In this document: positions 35,275 to 47,100 of the stretch, in pieces
How positions within the stretch are numbered: position 1 is the stretch's first letter
Layout of the letters: each line of letters starts with the position of its first letter
Source of the DNA: Hawksworthiomyces lignivorus
Taxonomy: Eukaryota; Ascomycota; Sordariomycetes; Ophiostomatales; Ophiostomataceae
Length of the DNA: 64,000 nucleotides
NCBI GenBank assembly: GCA_002917075.1
Contig: NTMA01000076.1
Location: forward strand, 124,001 to 188,000
Reading direction: 5' to 3'
Program-made: the position numbers and the translations under genes
Notes under the pieces: model-generated
What the model was told of the DNA's origin: nothing
Database searches by the model: none
The model's input: only the letters and a program-made list of their open reading frames with translations

Positions 35275-38200
35275 CGTCGTCTTTCTCCTTTTTGTCTCTC
35301 GCAGAAAGATATGAGGGATGAGCAACTTAAGGCGAACTAGGGCGTGGAAAAGCGTGAAACCGAGAGAAGAAGAAAATAATAATAGAGAGGAGGATATGTT
35401 CCTATTCTGTCTGCGTATGCTGATGTTCTTCTCTCGGGGCAAAGTATACGACGTGTGCTTGGATAGATGTTGCCGGACTGACCGGCTGATGATTAGCTGT
35501 GGCGAACAGGCATCTCGTGGTAACAAGATGTTCGTAGTTCCGCCAGGTCTCGGGAGTGTCTGACGAGTGAGGAAGTGCTGCAGTGGACACCAACTTCTCT
35601 CCTATTCCACACCTCGCATAGAGAAGATAAGAGAAAGAAACAAAAGAAAAGGATCAAATTTGTTCAGCAGAAATAGAGAGCGAGTCGCGTGGAAGAAGGA
35701 AGGGGAGGGAAGCAGATTTGGGCTTTTGTTTTTATTAAAAGCCAGAAAACGCTAGATATTCTCCCCCAGTCTCTCCGCCTCTGCGGCTCCAAATAAAGTG
35801 TTGTGTAAATGCAACCAGACAATAAGAAAAAAAACCAAATACTACCAAATCAGATACGATTCTAGACAAGATACCGAATTTCCGAGGTTCTTCTAATTAT
35901 TAGATATGATTGCCCACTCTAGTGAGATGTGCAGGACTAAGGAGCAGATGGCGGAAGTGTTTGGCTGCAGCTCCAATGAAAGAAAGAGAGGGAAAGGGGC
36001 AGAAAGAAACGGCCAGGTCGAAAGGAAGAAGCGATGCGACCAAGGCACAGCGGAACGGAGAAGAAGAGCCAGGAGAGAGGCGCCTAGGCAGTTTGACTGT
36101 AAAATGGGAGGGAAATCATAAGAAAATAGGGTCGTCTGAGCTGCATATATTGAGATGGTTCCCTCTCTTATTCCGGAAAAGGCAATTGATATTGGGCTGC
36201 TGGGCAAAGAAGGGGGCAATAAGACTGGAGAATATTAATCTCCAGAGGGAACCAAAGTGCCACCCAGCACGCGGAGAAGAGAACCAGAGGGAACTGCCAT
36301 CTTATGCCCGCCTGAGAATCACTATATCGCGGAGAATGGGAAATATAGAGATCCCTTCGCTTGACATCATATGCATCCTTGCGCAAGTTTCTGTTTGCTT
36401 TGTTTACTGCTATACAATCACTCTCTGTCTTTTCGTTTCGAAACGAAGTTGCCCTTTTGCCAGAAAGAGAATCGAGAGGATATACGTCTCCTGTGGCTAC
36501 ATAGAAAAAAAAAAAACGAACAACTGATAACCGAAAAAATCTCTACAACAAAATTTTTTAAGATATCCAATTGATGATAGTGAATTCAGTTTACATCTAT
36601 GTATAAACTTCAGATGACCACTTCCCCCCCTCTTCGGCTTTCGGAAACCGTGGGGAAGGTAACGACAAGACGGGTTCGAAAGAGATAATATTATATGACA
36701 AGAATGTAGAGTGAAACGTGGTAGAGAAAATACGAAAAAGAACATCTTCGCGGTTTGAGATGTAAGAGGTCTCATTTCTCACTACGTATAATGATTGGGG
36801 AGTCGCGACAACTAAGGCAAAGGAAATGTGCCCAGAAAGCAATCTGGCAAGAGAAAATAGCAAAAAGGCGAGGGCAAAAAGGAGCTGGAGAAGAAGAAGA
36901 AGCGGACAGAAAGGAAATTCGGATACAGGTTGCTCGGATTTAGAGCCGGGAACAAAAAGGGCGTTGACGTTACCCGCACCCGCGCTGCTCTTTTAGCCGG
37001 TATAAATTGAGAGCTGACCCGAAAGAGGAAGCCGTCTCCGTGACTCTGTGGCATTTTAATTTACAAGAGGAAAATTGTAGGAGAAAATAAGATGGGGGAA
37101 GAGCAGAAATGAGAGAAGTCAAGCGCGTAGCGTGGAGAAAGAGAAAAGCTCACCACCGGTTCTGGTTGTGAGATATGGATTAGACAAGCGCTGCGAGAAG
37201 GCTCTCTAACATAGATTTGTCTGACAGTAAGTCATTGGCTTTAATAGACTTCACAATACAGATAGGGGCATATTTCATGTGTCTCGAAGCCACAACACTT
37301 CCTGCTATGCGCATTTCTAGTGAGTGGTTGGCGATCCCGTGGCTCCCATCCATTCATCTGGCCGGAGTGATAATCCTCCACGGGCTATCGGCACCAGAGT
37401 TATACCTCATCTCATAAGACCAGGAATTGCGGGACAATAGTCCACTTCGTTCATCTGTCCCAGAGTTCTGGCACGTGGTGACGATGGTGTTGCGTTGAAC
37501 CGGTTGCGGGTCGGAGATCCGCTTTCCAATGTGGGAGGCGCACGACCTATCAACCTATGAGGTCATTCCTATCACACCTACGGCTGAGTAGCCTTGGTCA
37601 CAAATCTTCTTCTGCGTTATGCTCATAAGTTGGTGTACCGGATGATGTTCGGTTTTCCTACTAGATGTTCCGACGCTGCTTTTTCAAATCACTAGCAGCA
37701 GCCTGGTTGATAGGTGTTGGAGACAGTCACTTTGCCACCACCACTACCTTTAGATATATATGCGGCTGAGCCTTTTTGGAATTTCGACCCTGATTCCGAT
37801 AACAGGGACAAAGACACAAATCAATTCGTTGAATGTGCTGTCAGAATGGAAGATGTTAACCATAATTGGTCTTGAGGCAAGCGGAGAGCAGCAGTATGAT
37901 CTATATCGATACAGTTTATGCAACTGGCTCAAGTCATCTCATAGGGATATGTGGTAGTTGGGTCGAGCCAGACGAATCTTGTAACGAAGAAGTGGCCAAT
38001 GCAAACTTGCTCTTAATTGCTCTCCATTTCCAGAGAACTGGCGGCTTCAAAAGTGTGAAAGTGAACACAGTGAAAGGAAGAGAAAAGAAAGCTTGCTCTT
38101 GCTACTCAAATGTGGTAGCTAGACTGTGTAAATATATTAAAGGGCAGAACTGCACATCAAAATTACTTCCCATTTCCTGTATTTGAACAGTTCATTGGCT

Positions 38201-38304
38201 ATTCAAGAAAGCTTATCTATCTCTTGGCGAACGGCGCTCCATGTGCCCGGTTCTCGCCACCAGCTATCTCCCCCCTGCCTGGCTCTTGCTGCGGCTGCTA
38301 GTAC
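35275..38304. other. 3-kb intergenic region
   Basis: The left part is GA-rich on the + strand, i.e. CT-rich on the coding strand of the AA8 gene, and is its presumed promoter and leader. The right end contains the 3' UTR of the permease gene. No gene is supported between; a 106-codon frame at 37866-38186 shows no motif. Confidence 0.4.
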
Positions 38305-40111
38305 TCATTTCCGTCGCGCCCAGTAGTATGCGAGGCCCAGCGCCCAGAGAGCCACTAGTACCAGTGCCTGCAGGGGCGCGAACGCCGCGCCGCGCACGAC
38401 GACGAAGCCGCTCACGAGCGTGAAGGCGACGGGCGCCACGAGCAGCGGCTTGTAGGGCCGGGCCAGCGCCGGCTCGCGGACGCGCAGGACGATGGCGCCG
38501 AGCACGGTGAGGAAGAAAAAGGTGAACTCGCCGAGGCCGTTGAAGGTGAGCAGGGCGCGGAAGTTGCCGAGCAGGATGTAGATGGAGGCGATGACGGCAG
38601 CGAGAAGGAGGGCGTTGATGGGGGCGTCGTCAGAGGAGGCGTTAGTGTTCGGCTTTGCAGGTGATTCCGCGGCTGGGGCGACCGCCGCCGCGCCCCCGTC
38701 GACCTCGCCTGTCTCGTCGGCAGCCTCGCCGTCCGCGCTGTCGGCGCCCGCTTCGGCCAGATGCGTGTCGCGGCTCTCACGACCGACGCGGCCCAGAACG
38801 GCGAAGCTGTGCGGAATCCAGTCCTTGTGCGCGGCCGAGACGGCCATGCGGCCCGCCACGAAGGAGTTGCCCAGAAGCGACCCGGCGACGACGAGGCAAA
38901 TCAGCACGGCAGCCGCGAAGCCGAACGTGGGGCCCAGCAGGCGAGAGAATGCCGTCTACTGCGTGTGAGCAAAGTGCAGAAGCAAAGCAAGGTAAAAATA
39001 TCGTAGAAGAGAAGGTCGAACTCAGAGAAGGAAGGGGAGGAAGCGAGAGCTAGGAGGAGAGGAGGATACTTACAACCGCAATGCTGTCGGTCGTTGAGAC
39101 GACCTTCCATGGCAGCAAGACGTAGTACGCGGCATTGGCCGCGATGAAGCAGGCCACGATCGTGGGCAGGGCCGTGTGGATGGCCAGCGGCAGCTGGCGC
39201 GCCGGCTGACGCAGCTCGGCCGAGACGTAGATGGCCTTGTCCCAGCCCGAGTAGGCCCAGAGCGCGCCGTAGAGCGCGGCCGAGTAGTGGCCCAGCAGCA
39301 CCCAGCTGGACAGCGTGGTCCAATCGGTGGTGGAGCCGTCCGGGTTGAGCGTGGTGCGCGGCGCGAACCAGTTGGCGGCGCGCCAGTCGTGGCCGCCGGG
39401 CGTCTTCTCCTGGTCACCGTCGCTGCCCGCCGTCGTCTGGATGACCACGACGGCCAGAGCTGCAATGACGACGGCACCGATGGCGATGAACTTGGTGGCG
39501 ACAAAAAAGTTGTTGAGCCGCGCGCTCACCGTGGTGCTGATCGAGTTGGCCAGGCTGACGAGCGCCAGCACGGCGATGGACAGGAGCTTGTGCGCCAGCG
39601 GCTGCTGGCCCGCGCTGCCGGCCGCCTCGCTGCCCGCGAGCGTCGCGAACAGACTCTCGACGAAGACGATGGACAGGATGGCCAGCGTCGCCGGCATGAC
39701 GGCCACGAGCCAGGTCCAGGCGGCCATGAAGCCAAACACGTCGCCGTAGATGTACTGCAGGTACGGCTGCACGCCGCCTTCGCCGGGAATGGCCGTGCCG
39801 AGCTCCGCGAGCGTGGCAGCGCCCGTCCAGGCCAGCACGCCGCCGACCAGCCACACGCCGAGAGCGGCGCCGGGCGACGGCACATTGGTGTCGACCGCGC
39901 CGGGCGACGTGAAGATGCCGCTGCCGATGACGATGCTGATCACAATGGCAAACGCCTCAACGGCGCCGAGGTTGCGTCGAAATGCAGACGACGGCGGCGC
40001 AGGACCAGCCTCGCCACCCACGGCCGCCGCAGCGGCGCTGTTATCTACGGGCTGCAGCAGCGGCTGCTGCTCGGCCGCAGCCGCGTCTGTTCTTGGTGCA
40101 TCTGCAGACAT
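38305..40111 (-). CDS. Amino-acid permease, APC superfamily (LAT/methionine-permease-like)
   Basis: Minus-strand exons 40111-39074 and 38955-38305 give 562 residues. The 118-nt intron starts GTAAGT, ends TAG and is phase 0. About 45 cytosolic Ala-rich residues precede the first membrane helix. The helix-1 signature VIGSGIFTSPG at 62-71 is the substrate-binding unwound segment of APC transporters. GVWLVGGVLAWTGAATLAELG, then a GALWAYSGWDKA segment and FSRLLGPTFGF across the splice, also fit the LAT branch that includes fungal methionine and neutral amino-acid permeases. A hydrophilic Ala/Asp/Glu-rich loop of about 45 residues interrupts the C-terminal half before the last helices. It should import amino acids at the plasma membrane; the substrate is not determinable. 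The gene is markedly GC-rich, so long antisense frames appear opposite it and should be ignored. Confidence 0.92.
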
Positions 40112-41273
40112 GATGGCCAGATCAAGGAAAGCATTCAAGGTGCTCTTTTGCGCTGGAGTGGCAAGCTGAAAATGCAAAAGAGATATGGCCCATCAAAGAG
40201 GGGAAATAATGGTGTCTCGCATTGTCTTCACCGACGTAGCATTACCAGGTGGCACGGCAAAGACAAATAATCTCCAACTAGCACGCAATCCCCACTGATG
40301 ACGCATCAAAAGCGTCTATTTAACGCTATCCCTGCCGCACTCTCCCAGAAGTCCAAAACCAAAAAAATCATAGCAGTAAAATATCTCTATTTAGTAAGAA
40401 GGGGAGTCTATTCAGACACACAGCCAGCCTTGAGACAACCATTTCGCAATAAGCTGCATTTGAAGTAAGTGGTACGCGATGCTCACTTTCAGCTTGTGCG
40501 CAAGGCGTCCGTCACTAAGGATGGTTTCCTCCAATTCATCGCTGGGAGCCATATTGCTACATGAAGCTTCGCATTTTAAACGAGCAATATATGATTTGAA
40601 TGCTAAAAGATCTGGGAATTTTTTCCGTCATATTCATTCTATCGAAGCCCGTTGCATTTTTTGGTCAGTTAGCTGGCTAACTATGAGCAAAGGCAACTTG
40701 TGAACTATTGTGAATAACTCCGTTTAATGCAGTAACATCCGCTGTAACCAGACGGTATGGCCATTTTACTGGTCCATCTGAGTTCCTTATTTATGCACCT
40801 CCCTCCAGAAGGCGAATCAGTAGGATAAAGACCAAACCAAATCAGATGCCAGAAATGACTACTGATATATATGCATGTTGCTCCCATAGCCTGGCTGAAC
40901 CATCCATCTCTCGTTCACCCGTATGCCCTATGCGATAGAGTGAAATAATGATATCAATGAAAAAAAAATAAACGCCCTTTTCAATGCAGGAACAATGCCA
41001 CATGAGCCATGCCTGTGGAAGTAAAAATAAGATAGAGAAACAATAACATAACAATACAAGGTATCAGGGATGAGTATGAGAAATTATAGGTTGAAGGAGG
41101 CGATGACTAATGCTTAGAATCTAGTTGTCTCGCTCGAGGTCGCGTTTAAGCAAGCCAAGTTTTCATTGAAAGTCTTGTCTTCTCGTGGAACAGGCTTATC
41201 AGACGACCTCTGTTCGATAGCCTTTGAATTCTTCAGTCAGGTGAAGAGATTTGTTCTTTTCCGAAGACTATCA
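40112..41273. other. Intergenic region between permease and cyclin genes
   Basis: The gap carries the permease promoter (genes read leftward) and the 3' UTR of the cyclin gene. No gene is supported. Confidence 0.45.
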
Positions 41274-44129
41274 TTAGTGCTGGGGATATAAGTGCGTATT
41301 CGGCTGGAGATGTTGCTGCTGCTGTATATGCTGACCACGTGTGTCCCGGAGAGTCATCGTTGGCATGGGCTGCATTGGCTGCAAGTGCTGCATCGCTTGA
41401 TGTTGTAATGTCTGGATCGGTGTCAAGGATAATCCGTGACGTGTAGCTCCGTCAAAAGATACGCCTTGAAACTCGGGAACGATTCCGGATCGCAAATCGT
41501 TTCGCCGTCCCAATGGCTGATAGTACATCTGAGTAGGAGGGATCAAGATGGGGCCCGTCGCCTGGTATTCTTGTAGGCTAGTTGACGGCGGAGGATTGAG
41601 TAGCATGTGAACATTCCGAATGGGCCTGTAGGGGCTTGCTCTCTGCTGTAGATAAATTGACGGTGAGTGTGACATCGGGGTGTGCACACCAGCCATATGG
41701 GGGAAGCTCTCAGTAAGTGGCGACGAAGTGGCCCCCGCAGCATACATAGAAGCAGCGCCAGGTGTCAACGATGTCATTGGACTCATGCGCTTCGTTGGTG
41801 TCCCAAATGCCGGTGCAACAAAAGAAGTCGGCGTCGTCCCACCCGTAGCTAGAGCCGATGACGGCCCTGTCATCCCTGATCCATTATTTGGCAAAAGGGG
41901 CAGATGGGATGCATAGCCCGTATTGGGAGCTGACGACGTAGCAACAGCCGGGATAGCTCCAGAGGCTGCTGAGGCTGTTGAGATGGGCGCCAAGCCGGCA
42001 CCATTTGGATTGGATGGGTAGACAGTCTGCATAGCACGCATACCAAGCACCAAAGGCGGCGGCAGTGATAATGAATGCGTTTGTTGCGCAGCGTGGACCG
42101 CTGGTGGCTGGTGTGCGCTAAAATTAGAAACTGGGACAGACACTTGTGCTGCAGATGTGTTTAGAGTAAGCTGTGGTGCAGGCAAGCGGCGCGTCTCCGT
42201 CGTAGACCCAAGGGCTCTCGCATTGCTGGTAGACTGAAATAGTGCCGTAGCTGTAGGATGTGTTGCCGTAGGCAGAACGTTGCCCTGAATAGCATGAATA
42301 GGCGGCGGAAGCGATGAAGTCGAATGTACTGCAGTTCGTTTCGGCGGCGGCTCTGTGGGGTCCTCATAAGTCACAGCTCTCTTGCCAAATCCATTCCGCA
42401 CATCTGCTTTTGCAGCCAATGGAGACACTGCTTGAGAATTTGGGAATGACATGGGCCAAGAATGCTGCTGTCCAACCGTCGAAGTTGAAGTGGATGTCGA
42501 TCTGAGCGGGTTCGAGAAGACAGATGATTCGAAGCTGGTCGTAGTCGTTGGCGACATGCTGAAGCTAGGTACGCCTTGTTGTTGACCGGTAGGGGAAGGT
42601 ACCGGAGAAGCAAGCGGACGTTGAGGCGACAGAGCCGGGCGCGGTGTACCAGAGGTTGACGCTCTTTCATAGTATTTTCGAAATCTGGCGAGCTTGATCA
42701 ACCATTCTTCCCATTCGGCTTTCGACACAAGGAGGCTGTATCGCATATTACTAAGAAATTCCACCTCCATGACATGTATTTCCTTTACATTGAGAGAAGA
42801 TACGTCAGACCATGTCTTGTTGGTGTAGGTATTATCGTCAAGGACTAAGTCGCACGAGCTGTTAGCAATCAAGACGCATCACTTGAAAAGATAATGTATA
42901 GGTCTCACATTTGTTGCCTAGCATTAGAGCTACGGTCAGAAGCCGGAATTCGCTTCCTAATTTGCCCCGTACCATGGGGTTAAGAGATTTGAGGCGGTAG
43001 ATGAAGAGCAGCGCAAGAAACACAACATTTTGTGTTACTTGTGTAGTTGTAAGCATGCGATGAACCCAAGACTTGAAGTTTGGGCTTGGGATGGCGTTTT
43101 CACACAACCCTGGAATCCAGACGTCTGCAGGAATCATGTCGATGTTGTCGGCGAGCTGGTACGCAAGTGGGTTCTCAAACCAAAACAGGCAAGTCAACTG
43201 CCGAGAATGTTAGCACGTCCAAGATGTATGGGAAGCTGTAGGATAGAAGCCCTTACCTCTGCAGTGAAGTCCGATAAACTACCCCCTGTAGGACTGATGC
43301 ATCTAGGGATCTCCAGGCTGTGCATGACCATAGCGGCAGTGTCCTTGTCAGTGACAGAGACTGCCTTGCTATTAGATATAGAATTAGATCGCTTCACTTG
43401 AGTTGGCGTTGATGGTCGGTTATGTGAGTGGTGATTTGAATATGTCTGCGAGTTTAGAATCATCGCCGTGGAACCGCTTTGGGATACCGATGTCGAAATA
43501 GGCAGCGACGGTGGAAGGCCAGCCAAATGAGTTGATTGCTGGTGGTGAGCAGCAACGGGTGGCGGTAACTGAAGCTGAGCCTGTAGGCCTTGGTCCATAG
43601 AAGCTGGCCCAACGACGGAGTTGTGTTGCTGCATGTTGTACTCATCAAAGAGACTAGGGCCACGATTGTACATATTGCCATCGACTCTCAGCCCCTTGGC
43701 ACTACCACCGACTCTTGCACCGTGCATTGATGAAGAACGAGCCAAAGCGGCTTGCGCGTCACTTAATATTGTGCGTTTCCGTTCAGCCTCGGAAAGAAAC
43801 TGTGAAGATAAGGCAGAAGTGTGTGGTGGAACATGACGGCGGTCTTCGTAGGTAGCCAACGCTGGCGGCTGGTATGTAGTGCCCATAATGCCTTCGCGGT
43901 TGTCGCTTGGTGGTGTCCAGAGACCGGTAGGCACAGTAGGTGGCTTACGTTGCCAGGAGGCTTTTTGAAGAAAGGAAGGTTGCTGTTCAGATGTGTCCTG
44001 GAGTGGCGTTTGGTTATAGAAGTATTGTGAGGAACCAGTATGCAATCGACTCTGTTGAGTCCTCGTTGATCGATAATGATATGAAGGAGAAATCGGCGGC
44101 AGAGGAAGAGAAGCGGCAGCTGAAGACAT
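41274..44129 (-). CDS. Clg1-like cyclin, probable Pho85-type CDK partner
   Basis: Minus-strand exons 44129-43257, 43197-42909 and 42844-41274 give 910 residues. Introns are 59 and 64 nt, with GCTAAC branch sites. The start at 44129 is the first ATG in frame. Residues 1-290 are low-complexity. The cyclin box runs over about 292-440: LTCLFWFE opens exon 2, then WVHRMLTTTQVTQNVVFLAL, IYRLKSLNP, GSEFRLLTVALMLGNK, and across the second splice FLDDNTYTNKTWSDV with IHVMEVEFLSNMRYSL. That pattern is characteristic of Clg1-related cyclins, which in yeast bind the Pho85 kinase and favour autophagy and quiescence. The last 470 residues are Ser/Thr/Pro/Gln-rich and end in a His/Gln tail. Its 5' side is a very long GA-rich leader (CT-rich on the coding strand). 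Confidence 0.9.
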
Positions 44130-47100
44130 TTGCGGAAAAAGCGAAATGTACTGAGGCGGTCACGTAGGTAGGAGGCTAGATGCCGAAGAGACTTAACCAA
44201 AGTCAATGTTTAGCAGGGAAGACTGATCATATATGTTGGCAAGATTTCAAATCAGGCATTTAGCTAAAAGCCAGAGCTGTGAATAAGCCTTCGTCGTGAC
44301 AAGTCGGTGAAGAGTAGGGCGACGTAGATGTTGTTGATGCGAAGGTAAACGGGCCGTTTGAGTGTAAATCGCACTCAATTGTGGCTCACAATTCACCTTT
44401 CTACTCAGGACTAAGGGAACCTAGCGTTCACCTTATGCTCACTTCTGAGAAGAACCGTTGCTTTAAATGGAGGTTGAGTATTGGTAGATTCAGATTAGGA
44501 TGCAGCGAAGAGCTGTCGCTCATTGAACGCCCCAAGTGAATGCAGGTCCCATTTTCTCAGAAAGCTGGGAATAGTGACGGCTCCTTCTCCTTTAGCAGTG
44601 CTATAGAGAAAGGCAATCCGTCTATACTCCCAAAGACCGCTGAGAGAGGGTGTGATGACAGAAGAAGAAGCTTGCGAACGAGGTTGTTCTGCTTGAGAGA
44701 AAAGCAGTACACGCCAGTAGCTTCCAACGTCAGGAGTGCTGCAATCGTCGTTGGTCGGAATATCTGAGTTCGATGTGTAGATCGTACGCAAGCCGTCGAG
44801 TAGCGCAAGTTAGTTGCAGAGCTCTGTAGTAGGCACAGAGAACCGAGGGGAGACAATCGAGGTGATATAAGAGACGAGAGCGGGAACGGGGGAAGACGCA
44901 GCCGAGATTGCAAACTGTCGGGAGACGAGGAAAAGACCTTAGGATCAGCACCGAGAAAACTGAAGGCAGACTTGGAGGAAGAGAAAGAGGAAATTGAAGA
45001 CGAGAAAGAACTGCAAGGGGAAAAATCAGGCAAGGCATTCGTAGAAGACGAACAAACGATGGTCGTGCTGCGCATTATGGAGCATCCCGTACGCAGTTTT
45101 GTAATTAGTTACCTGGTGGAGGTTTGTGGAGGTCAACAACGACAATGACAGAGTAGGAAAAGCGTGTGCATACACAGTATGTAGGTAGGTAAGGCAACCA
45201 ATATACGAGGGGGGTGTATGTACTGCGAGGTAGTGTGTTCGTAGCGACCGGACGACGCTAATACTACTTGTACTTCACGAAGGTACGGAGTGAGCGTGGA
45301 AGGGGAAGAGGAAGGTGGGGAGCTTTCCGAGAGTCGTTTCGATGGCTAATGGGCGAATCAGAGGCAGCCGCCGCCAACAGGGAGGGAGAAGGGAGACAAG
45401 GGAGGGACCAGACCAGCCCGGGGTGGGAGGAAAGAAGAAGGTGCGTTCGCTGCACATCGTACTTACTTCCTGTTATGAGTGCAAATGAAAGGCCAGGAAT
45501 GGCGTTACGAAGAGCAAGGAAAGTCCCCAAAGAGACACGAATAGGGAAAGAGCAACACACGCATATGTAAAACAATACGGACAGAGGGAAAAGGAGAAAA
45601 ACAAAAGAGGAAGCAACATGTATTCCTGACCTTGGACGTTCCTTCTTTTACAGGTACGCAGATTATCGCAAAAAAAAAAAAGGAAAAGGCGGGCAGTAGA
45701 GTACATACAATTAGCACTTTGTCAAGAGAGATACAGAGCGGTGCTGGTGGCCTGTTGCAAGAGCCAATCAGACACTCGAGTAGGCCTTGGCTAGGAGAGC
45801 TAGAAAGACCCAAAAATACACAGAGCTGCAGGCCATTTACGAAGACGGCGCACGATACGGTGTTTGCAAACCAAGAACGGACTAATTCGAGAAATGTCAT
45901 CTCACTGCAACATATCCTCTGCAGATTCTCATCTCCTTTTCTTTTGCCGTTCATCTGCTCTCTGGTTTTCTTTCTTTTGAATTTTCTCCCTCTTTCTCCC
46001 CTCTTTCGCGACGGGAAGGCAAAGGGTAATGGCAAAACAAGTAACAACAAAGGAAAAAGTAATATATGCAGTACGAATAGAGGATCTACAGTCACGTAAC
46101 CCTCGCGGCCACCCGGCCACTCTACTTGAGGAAAAAAATGCGTAAACATGGGCAAAAGGGTGAGCAGCATGAAGCCGGGCCTTGGTTGGAGGCAAATTGG
46201 GAGGGGGGAGACCGGCTGTGCTTTGGAGGATGAAGCGTTGCCGCTTTTGTCATTGCGTCTCTGGGAAAGTGGATTGGAAAACAGTAGAAAGCAAAAGTAA
46301 GAATGGTAACGAAATAATAGGGCAAAAAGAAAATAGTGCATTTGAGTACGAAGTACATGCGTACTGACGCCAGAAAACAATTAAAGAGCAGAAATGGCTA
46401 GCGCTGCTTTCCATGGGACGGGCGGGCATGACGGCGTCAGATGCCACACAGTGACCCAATTTATCGTAACAAAGACACTATTACGAAGTATACGACTACT
46501 CATTTGCTCAGCAATTCTTGGCCATCTAGACAAGCACTCCGTAGTAGCTGCGGAGTCTATCAGCCAAAGATTGCCCACTTTTCGGTCTTGTAAAATGAAA
46601 AGACCACGAAGAAAAAGACACCGAGCAGAAGTAAGGGAGAGGGAAAGGAGAGACCCTTTGTGCGTGAAAAGGAACGACTCGCAAACACCACCGTCGAAAG
46701 GAAAAACATGAGAAAAATAGGAATTTATTTCTCCACAAAAATAGGACAGAAGACGAAGTGTCCAGCCCACAGTCAAATGCATTTGCCGTTTAAAGGTCTT
46801 CCCCGTAGTACCCTACCATTCCTATTCCCTGTCCTCCCATGTCCCCTTTTCTTTTGCTCGTTTCGCTCTCACACACCTTTCCCTGACAGGAAACCTCTGG
46901 AAACCAGGGAAATACGGGAGTCGCAAAATGAATACTTGTACAATATACCTTCATATATATATGTAATATGGGAGGATGATAGGTAACCTAAACATCTGTT
47001 TTGCATCTACTTCCCTTTCCCTCATTTTTGGGGGCATTCTTCTCATTTCTCAGCCGAAGAGCATCTCGTAGCTGTTAGGTCTACGGACGCGGCTTCTTGT

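Noticed and set aside
39050..40270. Long open frames on the + strand opposite the permease (up to 364 codons)
   Set aside because: They are Arg/Gly/Ala-rich shadows created by the high GC content of the permease gene; the minus-strand frame has clear APC motifs and a phased intron.
45505..46380. 291-codon minus-strand frame with many hydrophobic residues
   Set aside because: It lies in the CT-rich leader upstream of the cyclin; the hydrophobicity is explained by TTT/CTT/TTC bias and no transporter motif is present.
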